From Candidatus Gastranaerophilales bacterium (GTDB lineage: Bacteria > Cyanobacteriota > Vampirovibrionia > Gastranaerophilales > Gastranaerophilaceae): DNA of 53,279 nt. The notes beneath the pieces were generated by a model. The model was not told the origin of the DNA. It did not search any database and worked only from the letters and a program-made list of their open reading frames with translations. The stretch covers positions 1 through 53,279 of the forward strand of contig CALUUN010000009.1 of NCBI GenBank assembly GCA_944323995.1. Reading direction: 5' to 3'. Numbering within the stretch: position 1 is the stretch's first letter; each line of letters begins with the position of its first letter. This document shows positions 26,288 through 33,494 of this stretch, piece after piece. Made by a program: the position numbers and the translations under genes.

Positions 26288-26753
26288 CAGATACGAAAAA
26301 ATTTGTCATAATCTTGACGAAACAAAAGAACTGGCGCAAAAATTTGCAAAATTAATAGAAAAAAAAGGGTGCTTTGTGAGTCTTTACGGTGAAATCGGTG
26401 CCGGCAAAACCGCATTTGTAAAACTTGCGGCAGATGCACTCGGAGTGAGAGAAAAAGTAACAAGTCCGAGTTTTGTTATCTTAAATGAATACCATACGGC
26501 AAAAATTCCGGTGTATCATTTTGATTTATACAGGCTGGAAAATGAAGGCGTCAGAACAATTCTCGACGAATTAAGAGAGTATTCGGAAGGCCGTCAGGCA
26601 ACTTTTGTTGAATGGGCGGAGTTTTCACAGGATGAAATTCCGTTCAACCATATAAAAATAAATGTAACATATGATGAAGATGAATCGAGAAAATATTCCT
26701 TTGAAGCCTTCGGTCATGATAATATAGAATTGTTAGGGGATTTGAGTAAGTGA
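26280..26753 (+). CDS. tsaE: tRNA t6A biosynthesis ATPase TsaE
   Basis: TsaE is the ATPase of the bacterial complex that adds threonylcarbamoyl to A37 of ANN-decoding tRNAs. The 157-residue protein has Walker A GEIGAGKT (37-44), VTSPSFVILNEY, VYHFDLYRLEN and FVEWAEF, which are family motifs. It overlaps the cyclase gene upstream by 8 bp and tsaB downstream by 4 bp, so translation is probably coupled. TsaD and TsaC are not in the window. Confidence 0.95.
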   Translation: MNNRYEKICHNLDETKELAQKFAKLIEKKGCFVSLYGEIGAGKTAFVKLAADALGVREKVTSPSFVILNEYHTAKIPVYHFDLYRLENEGVRTILDELREYSEGRQATFVEWAEFSQDEIPFNHIKINVTYDEDESRKYSFEAFGHDNIELLGDLSK

Positions 26754-27367
26754 AACTTTTAGTATTTGATACCTGTTTAGACAAAATGTATGTTGTTTTA
26801 AGAACTGAAGATAAGATTTTGTCGTCAAAAGTTGTTGAAAATACTGAAAGCAAATATCATTCGGCATTTTTAATTTCTACAATAAGAGAGGTTCTGACAA
26901 ATAACGATACAAGACCCGAAGATCTTGATGCAATCGGAATAAATATCGGCCCCGGAAGTTTCACCGGAATAAGAGCCTGCACAACGGTTGCCAGAGTTAT
27001 GGCGCAGCAGCTGAATTTAAAAGCGGCCGGTGTATCTTCACTGGAAATCCTTTCAAAAACAGGCGGTGAAAATCCGCTGGTGGCGCTTGATGCCAGAAAA
27101 AATAAAGCCTACCTTTATTATGATAATGAAATAAAAGGCGCTGTTGATCTGGAGGAAGTAAAAGAAATCATTTCAAAAGGGAATTATGACGTAATTACTG
27201 ATGACAGATTACAACCGGTTCTGGGCGGCAAATCATATCAGGCGGGAGATTATCCTCTCGGAGAGATTTTGTCGGATCTTGTGCTGGAAAAGTTAAAGAA
27301 CAAAAGCGGAAACTGGGCGGAATTGATGCCTCTGTACATCCAGCCTCCGCCGGTTTGTCAAAAATGA
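26750..27367 (+). CDS. tsaB: tRNA t6A biosynthesis protein TsaB
   Basis: TsaB is the non-catalytic partner that holds TsaD in the t6A complex. The 205-residue protein begins with GTG (KLLVFDTC), has YHSAFLISTIREVL, LDAIGINIGPGSFTGIRA (the ASKHA-like loop) and ALDARKNKAYLY. It is a little shorter than usual, with a brief C-terminus (YIQPPPVCQK). It overlaps tsaE by 4 bp. Confidence 0.93.
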   Translation: MKLLVFDTCLDKMYVVLRTEDKILSSKVVENTESKYHSAFLISTIREVLTNNDTRPEDLDAIGINIGPGSFTGIRACTTVARVMAQQLNLKAAGVSSLEILSKTGGENPLVALDARKNKAYLYYDNEIKGAVDLEEVKEIISKGNYDVITDDRLQPVLGGKSYQAGDYPLGEILSDLVLEKLKNKSGNWAELMPLYIQPPPVCQK

Positions 27368-27429
27368 TGTTGTCAGTTACGTTTTGTTACGGGACTGGCA
27401 ATTTTTTTATTCAGGGGAGTTAAAAGAAT

Positions 27430-28860
27430 ATGAGAATTTTACCGGTAAATTTATTTAGCATACAAAGGACAGAGAATAATCAGTATGATTATTCTCCTAA
27501 TAAGTATCTTATTAGGAAGCCTTCTTTTGACACGGTAAGTTTCAGCGGAAAATCCGCCATGACCGTAAAAGATTTCAAAAAACTCGGCAGATACATGACC
27601 TGTCTTTATTCCGGTGAAAAAATGCTCTCAAGCGACCAGCTGACAAAAATGAAAAAGCGGGGATTTTTTCAAGGCCCGATAAGCGAAGTTGTAAGAAAGC
27701 TGCAGCCTTACAAAAACAAATACCTTGAACCTGTCGAAAAAGAAGTTTTTGAACGAATAGAAAGAGCCTCAAAAGTAACTCCCGATATTGATCTTCCCCA
27801 GCTTTTCAAAACATGGTACACAATGACGCGATCAAACTTCAGAAAAACTCAAAAACCGAAATTTGATGCGATAAAAACACTCGGCGCACAGCTTCCGGAA
27901 GAATATATCCAGCCGTTTTTCAAATTCATGGAAACAGTTGACAAAAAACTTTATGATGAACCCGTCAAACAGGAGTTCAGCCTCAAAGAATTTACATATA
28001 AAATAACCAAAATTACCGACAGAATGTCCGATAACAACCTGAAAAACCGCATGCAAAAACTGCTTGAACTTTTGCATAACGAAAATCTGGTTTCAGGCAA
28101 AAAACCGCTCACTTCATCTTTTGTCAAACAGGTTTTTGATTTTAAAAACGTCAAAGTACCGGGCAGAAAATCAGCATACTACGAAAAGAATTACAAACAC
28201 TACGAAACCGAAAAAGACGCGGTGCGCATTGCAATAATTGATAAAATGCGAACTATTGCCGGCATGAAAGGGTATAAAAAGCTGGAAAAATTATGCCGTG
28301 AAAACATAGGCATGATAGAAGGTATTCCGGTTCACGTGCCGTTCAGTAACAAAGCATTTGTGTACGATCTGGACAAATTGCTGGAAAACATGCCCGATAA
28401 AGAACTCAAACAAAAAATGCTTGATGTAGCGATGAACCTTCCGACATCATCCAGAAGCGCAGACGCGTTAATATTGAAATTCAGGGATTCGGATCCGAAC
28501 ATTATCGGTGACAGATTGTTTAACCCGTCGCTTGTGTCACTTGAGCATTTGCGCCCGCAATCCGAAGGCGGCACCACAACAATTGCCAACTGTGCATTAG
28601 CCAAAAGACAGATAAATTCGGACAGACTAAGCAAACCGCTCTGGCTTGTGCTTTTGGATTATCCACTCAGAAACCAGCAAAAATACGTCAACAACCTTAT
28701 CAAACTCGTTGAAAGGCACAAAATCCACTACGAAGACGCGCTTGCACAGATTTTGACAATAGAAAGAGAAGGCCATATAAAACTCGACAAATCAAAACTC
28801 CGCAAAGTCGAAGATCCGCTTATGGAAAAATTAAAAGAGAAATTCATGGTAAAAGCCTAA
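27430..28860 (+). CDS. Large hypothetical protein with HNH-nuclease-like motif
   Basis: This 476-residue protein has a short Tyr/Asn-rich start, a FDTVSFSGK motif (about 34-42), a long Lys-rich helical body (about 45-350), and near the C-terminus SLEHLRPQSEGGTTTIANC (about 376-394). This resembles the core of HNH nucleases (the catalytic His, the P-x-x-x-GG and the Asn), but zinc-knuckle cysteines are missing. The start has GGGG-AGTT upstream (CAGGGGAGTT). No signal peptide is seen. A nuclease role is possible, but no immunity or secretion gene lies beside it. I cannot name the family. Confidence 0.6.
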   Translation: MRILPVNLFSIQRTENNQYDYSPNKYLIRKPSFDTVSFSGKSAMTVKDFKKLGRYMTCLYSGEKMLSSDQLTKMKKRGFFQGPISEVVRKLQPYKNKYLEPVEKEVFERIERASKVTPDIDLPQLFKTWYTMTRSNFRKTQKPKFDAIKTLGAQLPEEYIQPFFKFMETVDKKLYDEPVKQEFSLKEFTYKITKITDRMSDNNLKNRMQKLLELLHNENLVSGKKPLTSSFVKQVFDFKNVKVPGRKSAYYEKNYKHYETEKDAVRIAIIDKMRTIAGMKGYKKLEKLCRENIGMIEGIPVHVPFSNKAFVYDLDKLLENMPDKELKQKMLDVAMNLPTSSRSADALILKFRDSDPNIIGDRLFNPSLVSLEHLRPQSEGGTTTIANCALAKRQINSDRLSKPLWLVLLDYPLRNQQKYVNNLIKLVERHKIHYEDALAQILTIEREGHIKLDKSKLRKVEDPLMEKLKEKFMVKA

Positions 28861-28963
28861 AGATTAACAAATGTAAATTTTTCTTGCTTTTTTATAAAAA
28901 TCATTAAATTTTTACAGGAAGGTTTCCGATTATTCATGTGTACACAGAATAGGGAATAGTCTC

Positions 28964-29251
28964 ATGGCAGAAGCAGGATTTTCATTTAACAGACCATATA
29001 AACCGTTCGGATTGAACGTAAAAGTACCGGAAAGAACACTAAAACAGGCCGGAGAAACGTTAGGCAACCTTGCAAAAGGGCCGGCTGACCCGCTTTTCAA
29101 ATTTTTGGAAGAAAACGAACAGGTGTTCAACGGCGATTTGAACTTCCAGATAAACCGCATAAGCGCCCAGAGTTTTACCATAGGTTCGGCAATGCGTATG
29201 GAAGACGAAAAGATGAACGGAATGCCGCCGTCGTTTGATATGCATTTTTAA
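28964..29251 (+). CDS. Small hypothetical protein
   Basis: This 95-residue protein begins MAEAGFSFNRPYKPFGLNV and has a basic, Gly/Pro-containing first half, then FLEENEQVFNGDLNFQINRISAQSF and a Met-rich end (MRMEDEKMNGMPPSFDMHF). I do not recognise it. A terminator hairpin follows at 29271. The start ATG has GGGAATAG upstream, only a weak ribosome binding site. Confidence 0.5.
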   Translation: MAEAGFSFNRPYKPFGLNVKVPERTLKQAGETLGNLAKGPADPLFKFLEENEQVFNGDLNFQINRISAQSFTIGSAMRMEDEKMNGMPPSFDMHF

Positions 29252-29270
29252 TATAGTCTACATAAGATAG

Positions 29271-29293
29271 AAAGGCCCGACGAGGGCCTTTTT
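29271..29293. terminator. Bidirectional terminator between convergent genes
   Basis: AAAGGCCC and GGGCCTTT pair around GACGA, followed by T runs on both strands. It separates the small gene ending at 29251 from the XRE gene ending at 29292. Confidence 0.85.
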
Positions 29294-29567
29294 AGTAGTG
29301 TTCTTCTTCAAATATTTTAAAATCCTCGGGGATGATTTTTTCAATATGCGAAAATAATTCCGACATCGACCACCCGAACCCTTCCGCTATCTTTTTTAGG
29401 GTAACAAGCTGAGCCTCGTTGTCGCCCTTTTCAATGCGCGAAAGTGTGGAACGCGGAACATCATTTTCATAAGCAAATAAACAAAGACTTTTTTGTGTAA
29501 ATTCTTTGCGCAGTTGCCTGATGGCATTGCCTACAATTTTACAATAATTTTGTTCCCGTTCATTCAT
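29292..29567 (-). CDS. XRE-family helix-turn-helix regulator
   Basis: This 91-residue DNA-binding protein has a Cro/C1-type HTH: IRQLRKEFTQKSLCLFAYENDVPRSTLSRIEKGDNEAQLVTLKKIAEGFG (shown in parts: NDVPRSTLSRIEKG, LVTLKKIAEGFG). There is no other domain. It is divergent from the diversified prepilin gene at 29672, and two similar palindromic sites lie in the 104-bp gap. It is therefore a candidate repressor of that gene and of itself. Confidence 0.85.
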   Translation of the reverse strand: MNEREQNYCKIVGNAIRQLRKEFTQKSLCLFAYENDVPRSTLSRIEKGDNEAQLVTLKKIAEGFGWSMSELFSHIEKIIPEDFKIFEEEHY

Positions 29568-29599
29568 GTAAAGAAATATACCTTTCGCTTAACATAAAT

Positions 29600-29616
29600 A
29601 TTCCATATATGGGATT
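29600..29616. promoter_or_regulatory. Operator-like palindrome 1
   Basis: ATTCCATATATGGGATT contains the palindrome CCATATATGG. It overlaps the expected -35 of the prepilin gene and the likely start of the XRE transcript (minus-strand TATAAT at 29614-29619). Confidence 0.5.
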
Positions 29617-29623
29617 ATAATGA

Positions 29624-29629
29624 TATAAT
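29624..29629 (+). promoter_or_regulatory. -10 box of the complete diversified prepilin gene
   Basis: TGA-TATAAT lies between the two operator-like sites. Transcription would start near 29636, and AAGGAG at about 29659 serves as the ribosome binding site before the ATG at 29672. This gene is therefore not leaderless. Confidence 0.55.
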
Positions 29630-29640
29630 CATTTCGGATG

Positions 29641-29657
29641 TATCCCATATATGAGAT
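29641..29657. promoter_or_regulatory. Operator-like palindrome 2
   Basis: TATCCCATATATGAGAT is, in reverse complement, nearly the same as palindrome 1 (shared core CATATATGGGAT). It lies just after the predicted transcription start, a repressor-like position. Confidence 0.5.
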
Positions 29658-29671
29658 AAAGGAGAGAAAAT

Positions 29672-30739
29672 ATGAACAAAAAAGCATTTACGTTGGCAGA
29701 GGTGCTGATAACTCTTGCAATTATAGGAATTGTCGCAGCGCTGACTATACCGACATTAATTCAGAATTATCAGGAAAGAGCATGGAACACTGCATCACAG
29801 GTGTTCCAGAGAAAACTCGGTGAAGCATTAAGAGTAATGAATGTTCAAGGAACCTTAGCAGGCTATACAACAACAGAAGCGTTTGTTGATGAATTATCTA
29901 AACATATTAAGATAACAAGAATATGCGATAACGATGATATCACAACATGCTTTTCAGATACCGTAACCTGGGGTGATGAAGAAGTTGACATGTCTAAAGT
30001 TAAAAAAGCTAAAAACTTCGGACAAAACGACTGGGATACAAATACAGTAGCAGTACAATTTGCAAACGGTGTGAACGGTGTAATAGCATACAACCCAAGT
30101 TGTACGCAGAACCAGTTCAGTAATGATGTAATAACAATAGGAGAAACCGGAATAGGTACAAACTGTCTTGCAATATTATATGATGTAGACGGATTTAAGA
30201 ACCCTAATACCAAAGATAAAGATTTAAAGAATCTAAATGTAACAAGTTTAGGGGGCAGCAACTGTGCAATAGAGTTAAGTGACGGAACATGTTTCACCGC
30301 ACCGTTCTATCCAACAGCACATGTATGGAACGGTTGTGATGCAAACGGAACAACAAGTGATCCTGATGACTTAGCATTTATGAGTGAGCACAATATTCAA
30401 TATTGCATGACATCAAGCTATGGAACAAATGATTACTGGGCAGGTGCAGTAAAAGCATGCCATGATATGGGCTCAAGTTTACCGAGTGATACAGAACTGA
30501 TGAAACTTGCAGAAGAGTTATATCAAGACACAAGCAGACCCTTCTCTGGCAATAGAGATAACGACCTTGCAGTATCAATGGGATTCATCACCTCTCCCGG
30601 CTCATCGTTTTGGGTTTGGTCCAGTGAGGAGTACAGCAAGCACTACGCGTACAACCGCTACTTCTACTCCACGAACCCGGGCCAGAGCTACTACCCCCGC
30701 AACCGCAGCATCAGTCAGGCGGTGTGCTTAGCGGAATAG
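29672..30739 (+). CDS. Diversified prepilin-like protein, copy 2 (complete)
   Basis: The 355-residue protein begins MNKKAFTLAEVLITLAII, a class III prepilin leader (Glu at the +5-type position), with a membrane helix to about residue 28. A middle domain (about 35-235) contains Cys pairs. The C-terminal C-type-lectin/FGE-like domain (about 235-355) carries DYWAGAVKAC, DMGSSLPS, NDLAVSMGF and WSSEEYSK. The last 40 residues, from Trp316, form a hypervariable face with a fixed QAVCLAE end. Residues 5-142 are identical to copy 3 despite silent DNA changes. AAGGAG lies 9 nt before the ATG. It is probably a pilus-displayed adhesin under XRE control and retargeted by a DGR; the ligand is unknown. Confidence 0.88.
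   Translation: MNKKAFTLAEVLITLAIIGIVAALTIPTLIQNYQERAWNTASQVFQRKLGEALRVMNVQGTLAGYTTTEAFVDELSKHIKITRICDNDDITTCFSDTVTWGDEEVDMSKVKKAKNFGQNDWDTNTVAVQFANGVNGVIAYNPSCTQNQFSNDVITIGETGIGTNCLAILYDVDGFKNPNTKDKDLKNLNVTSLGGSNCAIELSDGTCFTAPFYPTAHVWNGCDANGTTSDPDDLAFMSEHNIQYCMTSSYGTNDYWAGAVKACHDMGSSLPSDTELMKLAEELYQDTSRPFSGNRDNDLAVSMGFITSPGSSFWVWSSEEYSKHYAYNRYFYSTNPGQSYYPRNRSISQAVCLAE
30617..30739 (+). other. DGR-type variable region, copy 2
   Basis: These are the last 41 codons of the gene. Variable codons fall at 30632-30715 and the constant end at 30716-30739. Substitutions relative to the other two copies are at codon positions 1 and 2 in codons that would be AAC, AAG or AAT in a template. The deduced residues at variable sites are mainly Tyr, Asn, Ser, His, Arg, Pro, Gly, Gln, Thr and Ile. 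Confidence 0.88.
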
Positions 30740-30746
30740 CATGTGT

Positions 30747-30756
30747 GCCGCAAGGC
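30747..30756 (+). other. Mini-hairpin with GCAA tetraloop after the variable region
   Basis: GCC-GCAA-GGC lies 8 nt after the stop codon. The same GCC-GCAA-GGC lies after the stop of copy 3. Some DGR targets have a GNRA/GRNA-type hairpin after the variable region that helps target recognition, but here the stem is only 3-4 bp. Confidence 0.4.
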
Positions 30757-30772
30757 TCGAGAAGATATATTT

Positions 30773-30812
30773 AAAAAGCGGTATTTGTGGCATTTCACAA
30801 GTACCGCTTTTT
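30773..30812. terminator. Terminator hairpin shared by copies 2 and 3
   Basis: AAAAAGCGGTA pairs with TACCGCTTTTT, then TTGTG with CACAA, around a GCATTT loop. A matching hairpin follows copy 3 at 51832-51869. It ends in T runs in both directions. Confidence 0.8.
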
Positions 30813-30823
30813 AATAATAGCAC

Positions 30824-31047
30824 AGCCTCTCCCCTTGTGGGAGAGGCAGAATTTCAACACGAGGAACGAGTGTTAGAAATTCAGGTGAGGGGTAATTTGA
30901 GAATTTTATGCATATTTAGACCCCTCACCCGCATTTGTAGTTCACTGCGTTCACACAACTGCGGCCTCTCACCTTCACTTTGTTACGGAAGCAGGCTCAC
31001 ACAACTCGTTCCTCGTTGGTTCGCTTTGCTCCTCAAGGGGAGAGGCT
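30824..31047. repeat. MITE-like element with 14-bp terminal inverted repeats
   Basis: The 224-bp stretch begins AGCCTCTCCCCTTG and ends CAAGGGGAGAGGCT, a perfect 14-bp inverted pair. Inside, GGTGAGGGGT (30884-30893) and ACCCCTCACC (30920-30929) form another inverted pair. No ORF resembling a transposase is seen. The left end recurs at 545-567. It is a candidate non-autonomous mobile element. Confidence 0.55.
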
Positions 31048-31315
31048 ATTCTGCCGTAAAATTTGTCATGCTGAACTTGTTTCAGCATCTTGCAACCGTT
31101 ATAGAATTGTAGGTCGGATTTACTAATCCGACAACTTCTCACCGGAATTTCTAACCTATGGAAACCCGCCATATTACAGCTTAAGCCCCCCACCCCAGCC
31201 CTATCCCCTCAAAGGGAGGGGATTTCAGGCAAGTAACTAATTTTTGAGCAAAGCGATTTCTTTACCCGTTTCACTCACCTTTGTGATATAATCAAACAGG
31301 TAAGGAGTATAAAAA
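31048..31315. other. Gene-free spacer with small inverted repeats
   Basis: This spacer contains the hairpin-forming ATGCTGAACTTGTTTCAGCAT (about 31069-31089; ends ATGCTGAA and TTTCAGCAT) and GTCGGATT...AATCCGAC (about 31113-31132). It then has a C-rich stretch and the promoter region of the dehydrogenase (TATAAT about 31285-31290). I see no gene. Confidence 0.5.
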
Positions 31316-32281
31316 ATGAAGGCAGTAGTATTTGATAACGGATTAAAGTTAGTAAACGATTATAAAAAACCTGTTCCGCAAAAGGGAGAAGCACTTATCC
31401 GGGTGACTTTAGGCGGAATTTGCAACACGGATTATGAGATTACAAAAGGATATATGGGATATGCCGGTATTCTTGGGCATGAGGCAGTAGGGGTTGTGGA
31501 AGAGATTAACGATCCGGACCAATCGCTTCTGGGCAAGCGTGTTGTATCCGAGATAAGCTACGGGTGCCAAAAGCCGGATTGTCCTTATTGTGCGGAAAAA
31601 CTTTACCGTCATTGTCCTGACAGGCACACTCTCGGCATCTGGCGGAAAGACGGGTGTTTTGCGGAATATTTCACCATGCCTTTGGAGGTTTTGTTTGAAG
31701 TTCCAAACAACGTGCCTGATGAGCAGGCTGTGTTTGTGGAACCTCTGGCTGCGGCATGCGAGATTACCGAACAGCTTCATATAAAACCGTTTGAAAAAGT
31801 TGTTGTATTAGGCGACGGCAAGCTCGGGCTTATTACAGCTCTGGCTTTAAATGCTCAGAATATCGACGTGATTCTGGTCGGAAAACACAATAATAAACTT
31901 GATATAGCAAAAGCTCAAGGTGTTGAAACTTACCTGCTGCAGGATTTTGCAACAGAAAAAAAATACGATGTTGTTGTCGAGGCAACGGGTTCAATTTCAG
32001 GTTTTGAAACCGCGCTTGCTCTTACAAAACCCCGCGGAACACTTGTTTTGAAAAGCACGGTTGCAGCTTCAAAAGAATTCAATCTGGCGCCTGTGGTAAT
32101 TGATGAAATTACCGTTCTTGGCTCCCGCTGCGGTCAGTTCGGCCCTGCGCTAAGACTTTTAAAATCCGAAAAAATCGACTTTTCTCCGTTGATTTCCGCA
32201 ACATATAAGGTCGACGACGCAATTGAAGCGTTTGAAAAAAATAAGGAAAAAGATACTTTGAAAATTCTTTTGAAATTCTGA
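31316..32281 (+). CDS. Zinc-dependent medium-chain dehydrogenase
   Basis: This 321-residue protein is of the MDR/threonine-dehydrogenase-like family. The catalytic zinc ligands are Cys36, His55 and Glu56 (GHE); structural zinc cysteines are C84, C89, C92 and C100. The NAD(P) part has VVVLGDGKLGLITALAL, a Rossmann turn with an atypical GDGKLG. The likely substrate is an alcohol or polyol but is not determined. AAGGAG lies 8 nt before the ATG. It has no evident operon partner. Confidence 0.85.
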   Translation: MKAVVFDNGLKLVNDYKKPVPQKGEALIRVTLGGICNTDYEITKGYMGYAGILGHEAVGVVEEINDPDQSLLGKRVVSEISYGCQKPDCPYCAEKLYRHCPDRHTLGIWRKDGCFAEYFTMPLEVLFEVPNNVPDEQAVFVEPLAAACEITEQLHIKPFEKVVVLGDGKLGLITALALNAQNIDVILVGKHNNKLDIAKAQGVETYLLQDFATEKKYDVVVEATGSISGFETALALTKPRGTLVLKSTVAASKEFNLAPVVIDEITVLGSRCGQFGPALRLLKSEKIDFSPLISATYKVDDAIEAFEKNKEKDTLKILLKF

Positions 32282-32305
32282 TTTGCTTAAATTGAGTTTT
32301 TAGAA

Positions 32306-32311
32306 TAGAAT
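32306..32311 (+). promoter_or_regulatory. -10 box of leaderless lptF/G-like gene
   Basis: TAGAAT ends 6 nt before the ATG at 32318. No Shine-Dalgarno sequence is found. Confidence 0.5.
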
Positions 32312-32317
32312 AAAAAT

Positions 32318-33442
32318 ATGTTGGACGGTTTGATAAATAAAGTTAAGAACATAACCTTGCTGGATAAATATATCTTGAAGCAGGTTATTGAAATGTTTTT
32401 GATGGGTGTGTGCGTATTCACCTCAATTATTTTTGCCTCAGATACGTTTATCACTCTTATCAAACAGATTTCGCTGTTCGGGATTCCGTTTAAAGTTGCA
32501 TTGATGATAATTATTCTCAATCTGCCGTCGGTTGTTGTTATGACAATTCCTATGGGGGTTTTGCTTGCGACGGTTATGACGTTGAACGGATTGAGTCTGA
32601 AATCTGAAATTACCGTCATGAGAGCCTGCGGAATCGGGTTGAACAGAATTGCCAGACCTATTTTTATTTTTGCAATTGTAATGTCAGTGTTCAGTTTTAT
32701 AATCAACGAAAGCCTTGTTCCTGTTATGACAAAACAGTCAAAAGACCTTGCTCTGTGGGCACTCGGGCAAAAAAATATTCCGGACGGCAAACAGAATTTT
32801 GTTTTTAAAGAACTTGGCGAAAACGGATTTTTGAAACGATTGTTTTACGTCGGTTATTGTGAAGACAAAACGCTTTATAATATTACCGTACTTGACACTT
32901 CAAAATCCGGAACAATTCAGGTTTTACAGGCAAGACAGGGCAAAACTTCTCCTGAGGGGTGGAACTTTGAAAAGGGCGCACTTTATACTGTAGACAGTGA
33001 AGGCAAAGTTTTGAACACAACGCTTTTTGACGATTCAAAAATCAAATTCGGGCTGGATATGACCCGCGAATTAAATAAAAATGTTGCAAAAGAAATGAAT
33101 TTCCCCAAACTTGTCAAATATCTTGCAACAAACGTAATCCCGCCCGAGCAAAAAAGAGTTTTGATTATAGAACTTTTTGACAAAATAGCGCTTCCGGTTA
33201 CGACAATTGCACTTGTGCTCATCGGGGTTCCGCTTGCGATAACTCCGCCCAGAGTGCGTTATAACCGCGGATTTTTATTTAGTATTTTGATAATTTTTGT
33301 GTATTATCTTATAAGAGCACTTTCAATTTCGTTTGGCGAAAGCGGAAAACTGGAACCGTTTCTGGCTGCCTGGATGCCTAATATCGTGCTTACAATATGG
33401 GGATTGATTTTATATTACAAAAAAGTATTCACCATAGAATAA
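32318..33442 (+). CDS. LPS export permease, LptF/LptG family
   Basis: This 374-residue protein has the YjgP/YjgQ layout: N-terminal helices beginning LDKYILKQVIEMFLMGV, a helix pair around LNLPSVVVMTIPMGVLLATVMTLNGLS (IPMGVLLATV), a periplasmic beta domain (about 150-265), and three C-terminal helices with GVPLAITPPRVRYNRG. LptF/LptG with LptB extract LPS from the inner membrane. Whether this is F or G is unclear, and no partner is nearby. Its presence implies a diderm envelope. A leaderless-type promoter precedes it. Confidence 0.9.
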   Translation: MLDGLINKVKNITLLDKYILKQVIEMFLMGVCVFTSIIFASDTFITLIKQISLFGIPFKVALMIIILNLPSVVVMTIPMGVLLATVMTLNGLSLKSEITVMRACGIGLNRIARPIFIFAIVMSVFSFIINESLVPVMTKQSKDLALWALGQKNIPDGKQNFVFKELGENGFLKRLFYVGYCEDKTLYNITVLDTSKSGTIQVLQARQGKTSPEGWNFEKGALYTVDSEGKVLNTTLFDDSKIKFGLDMTRELNKNVAKEMNFPKLVKYLATNVIPPEQKRVLIIELFDKIALPVTTIALVLIGVPLAITPPRVRYNRGFLFSILIIFVYYLIRALSISFGESGKLEPFLAAWMPNIVLTIWGLILYYKKVFTIE

Positions 33443-33482
33443 GTTCCTCTTTTTGCAGGTGAAAATTTTATTTTTTTTGTCT

Positions 33483-33488
33483 TAAAAT
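33483..33488 (+). promoter_or_regulatory. -10 box of leaderless gene 33495-34157
   Basis: TAAAAT ends 6 nt before the ATG at 33495, with no Shine-Dalgarno sequence. Confidence 0.5.
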
Positions 33489-33494
33489 GGTTAT

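Noticed and set aside
30741-31112. ORF of 123 codons after copy 2
   Set aside because: It is made of the MITE-like element and other inverted repeats, with no coding character.
30773-31320. CRISPR array
   Set aside because: The repeats here are inverted and irregularly spaced, not regular direct repeats with unique spacers, and no cas genes are near.
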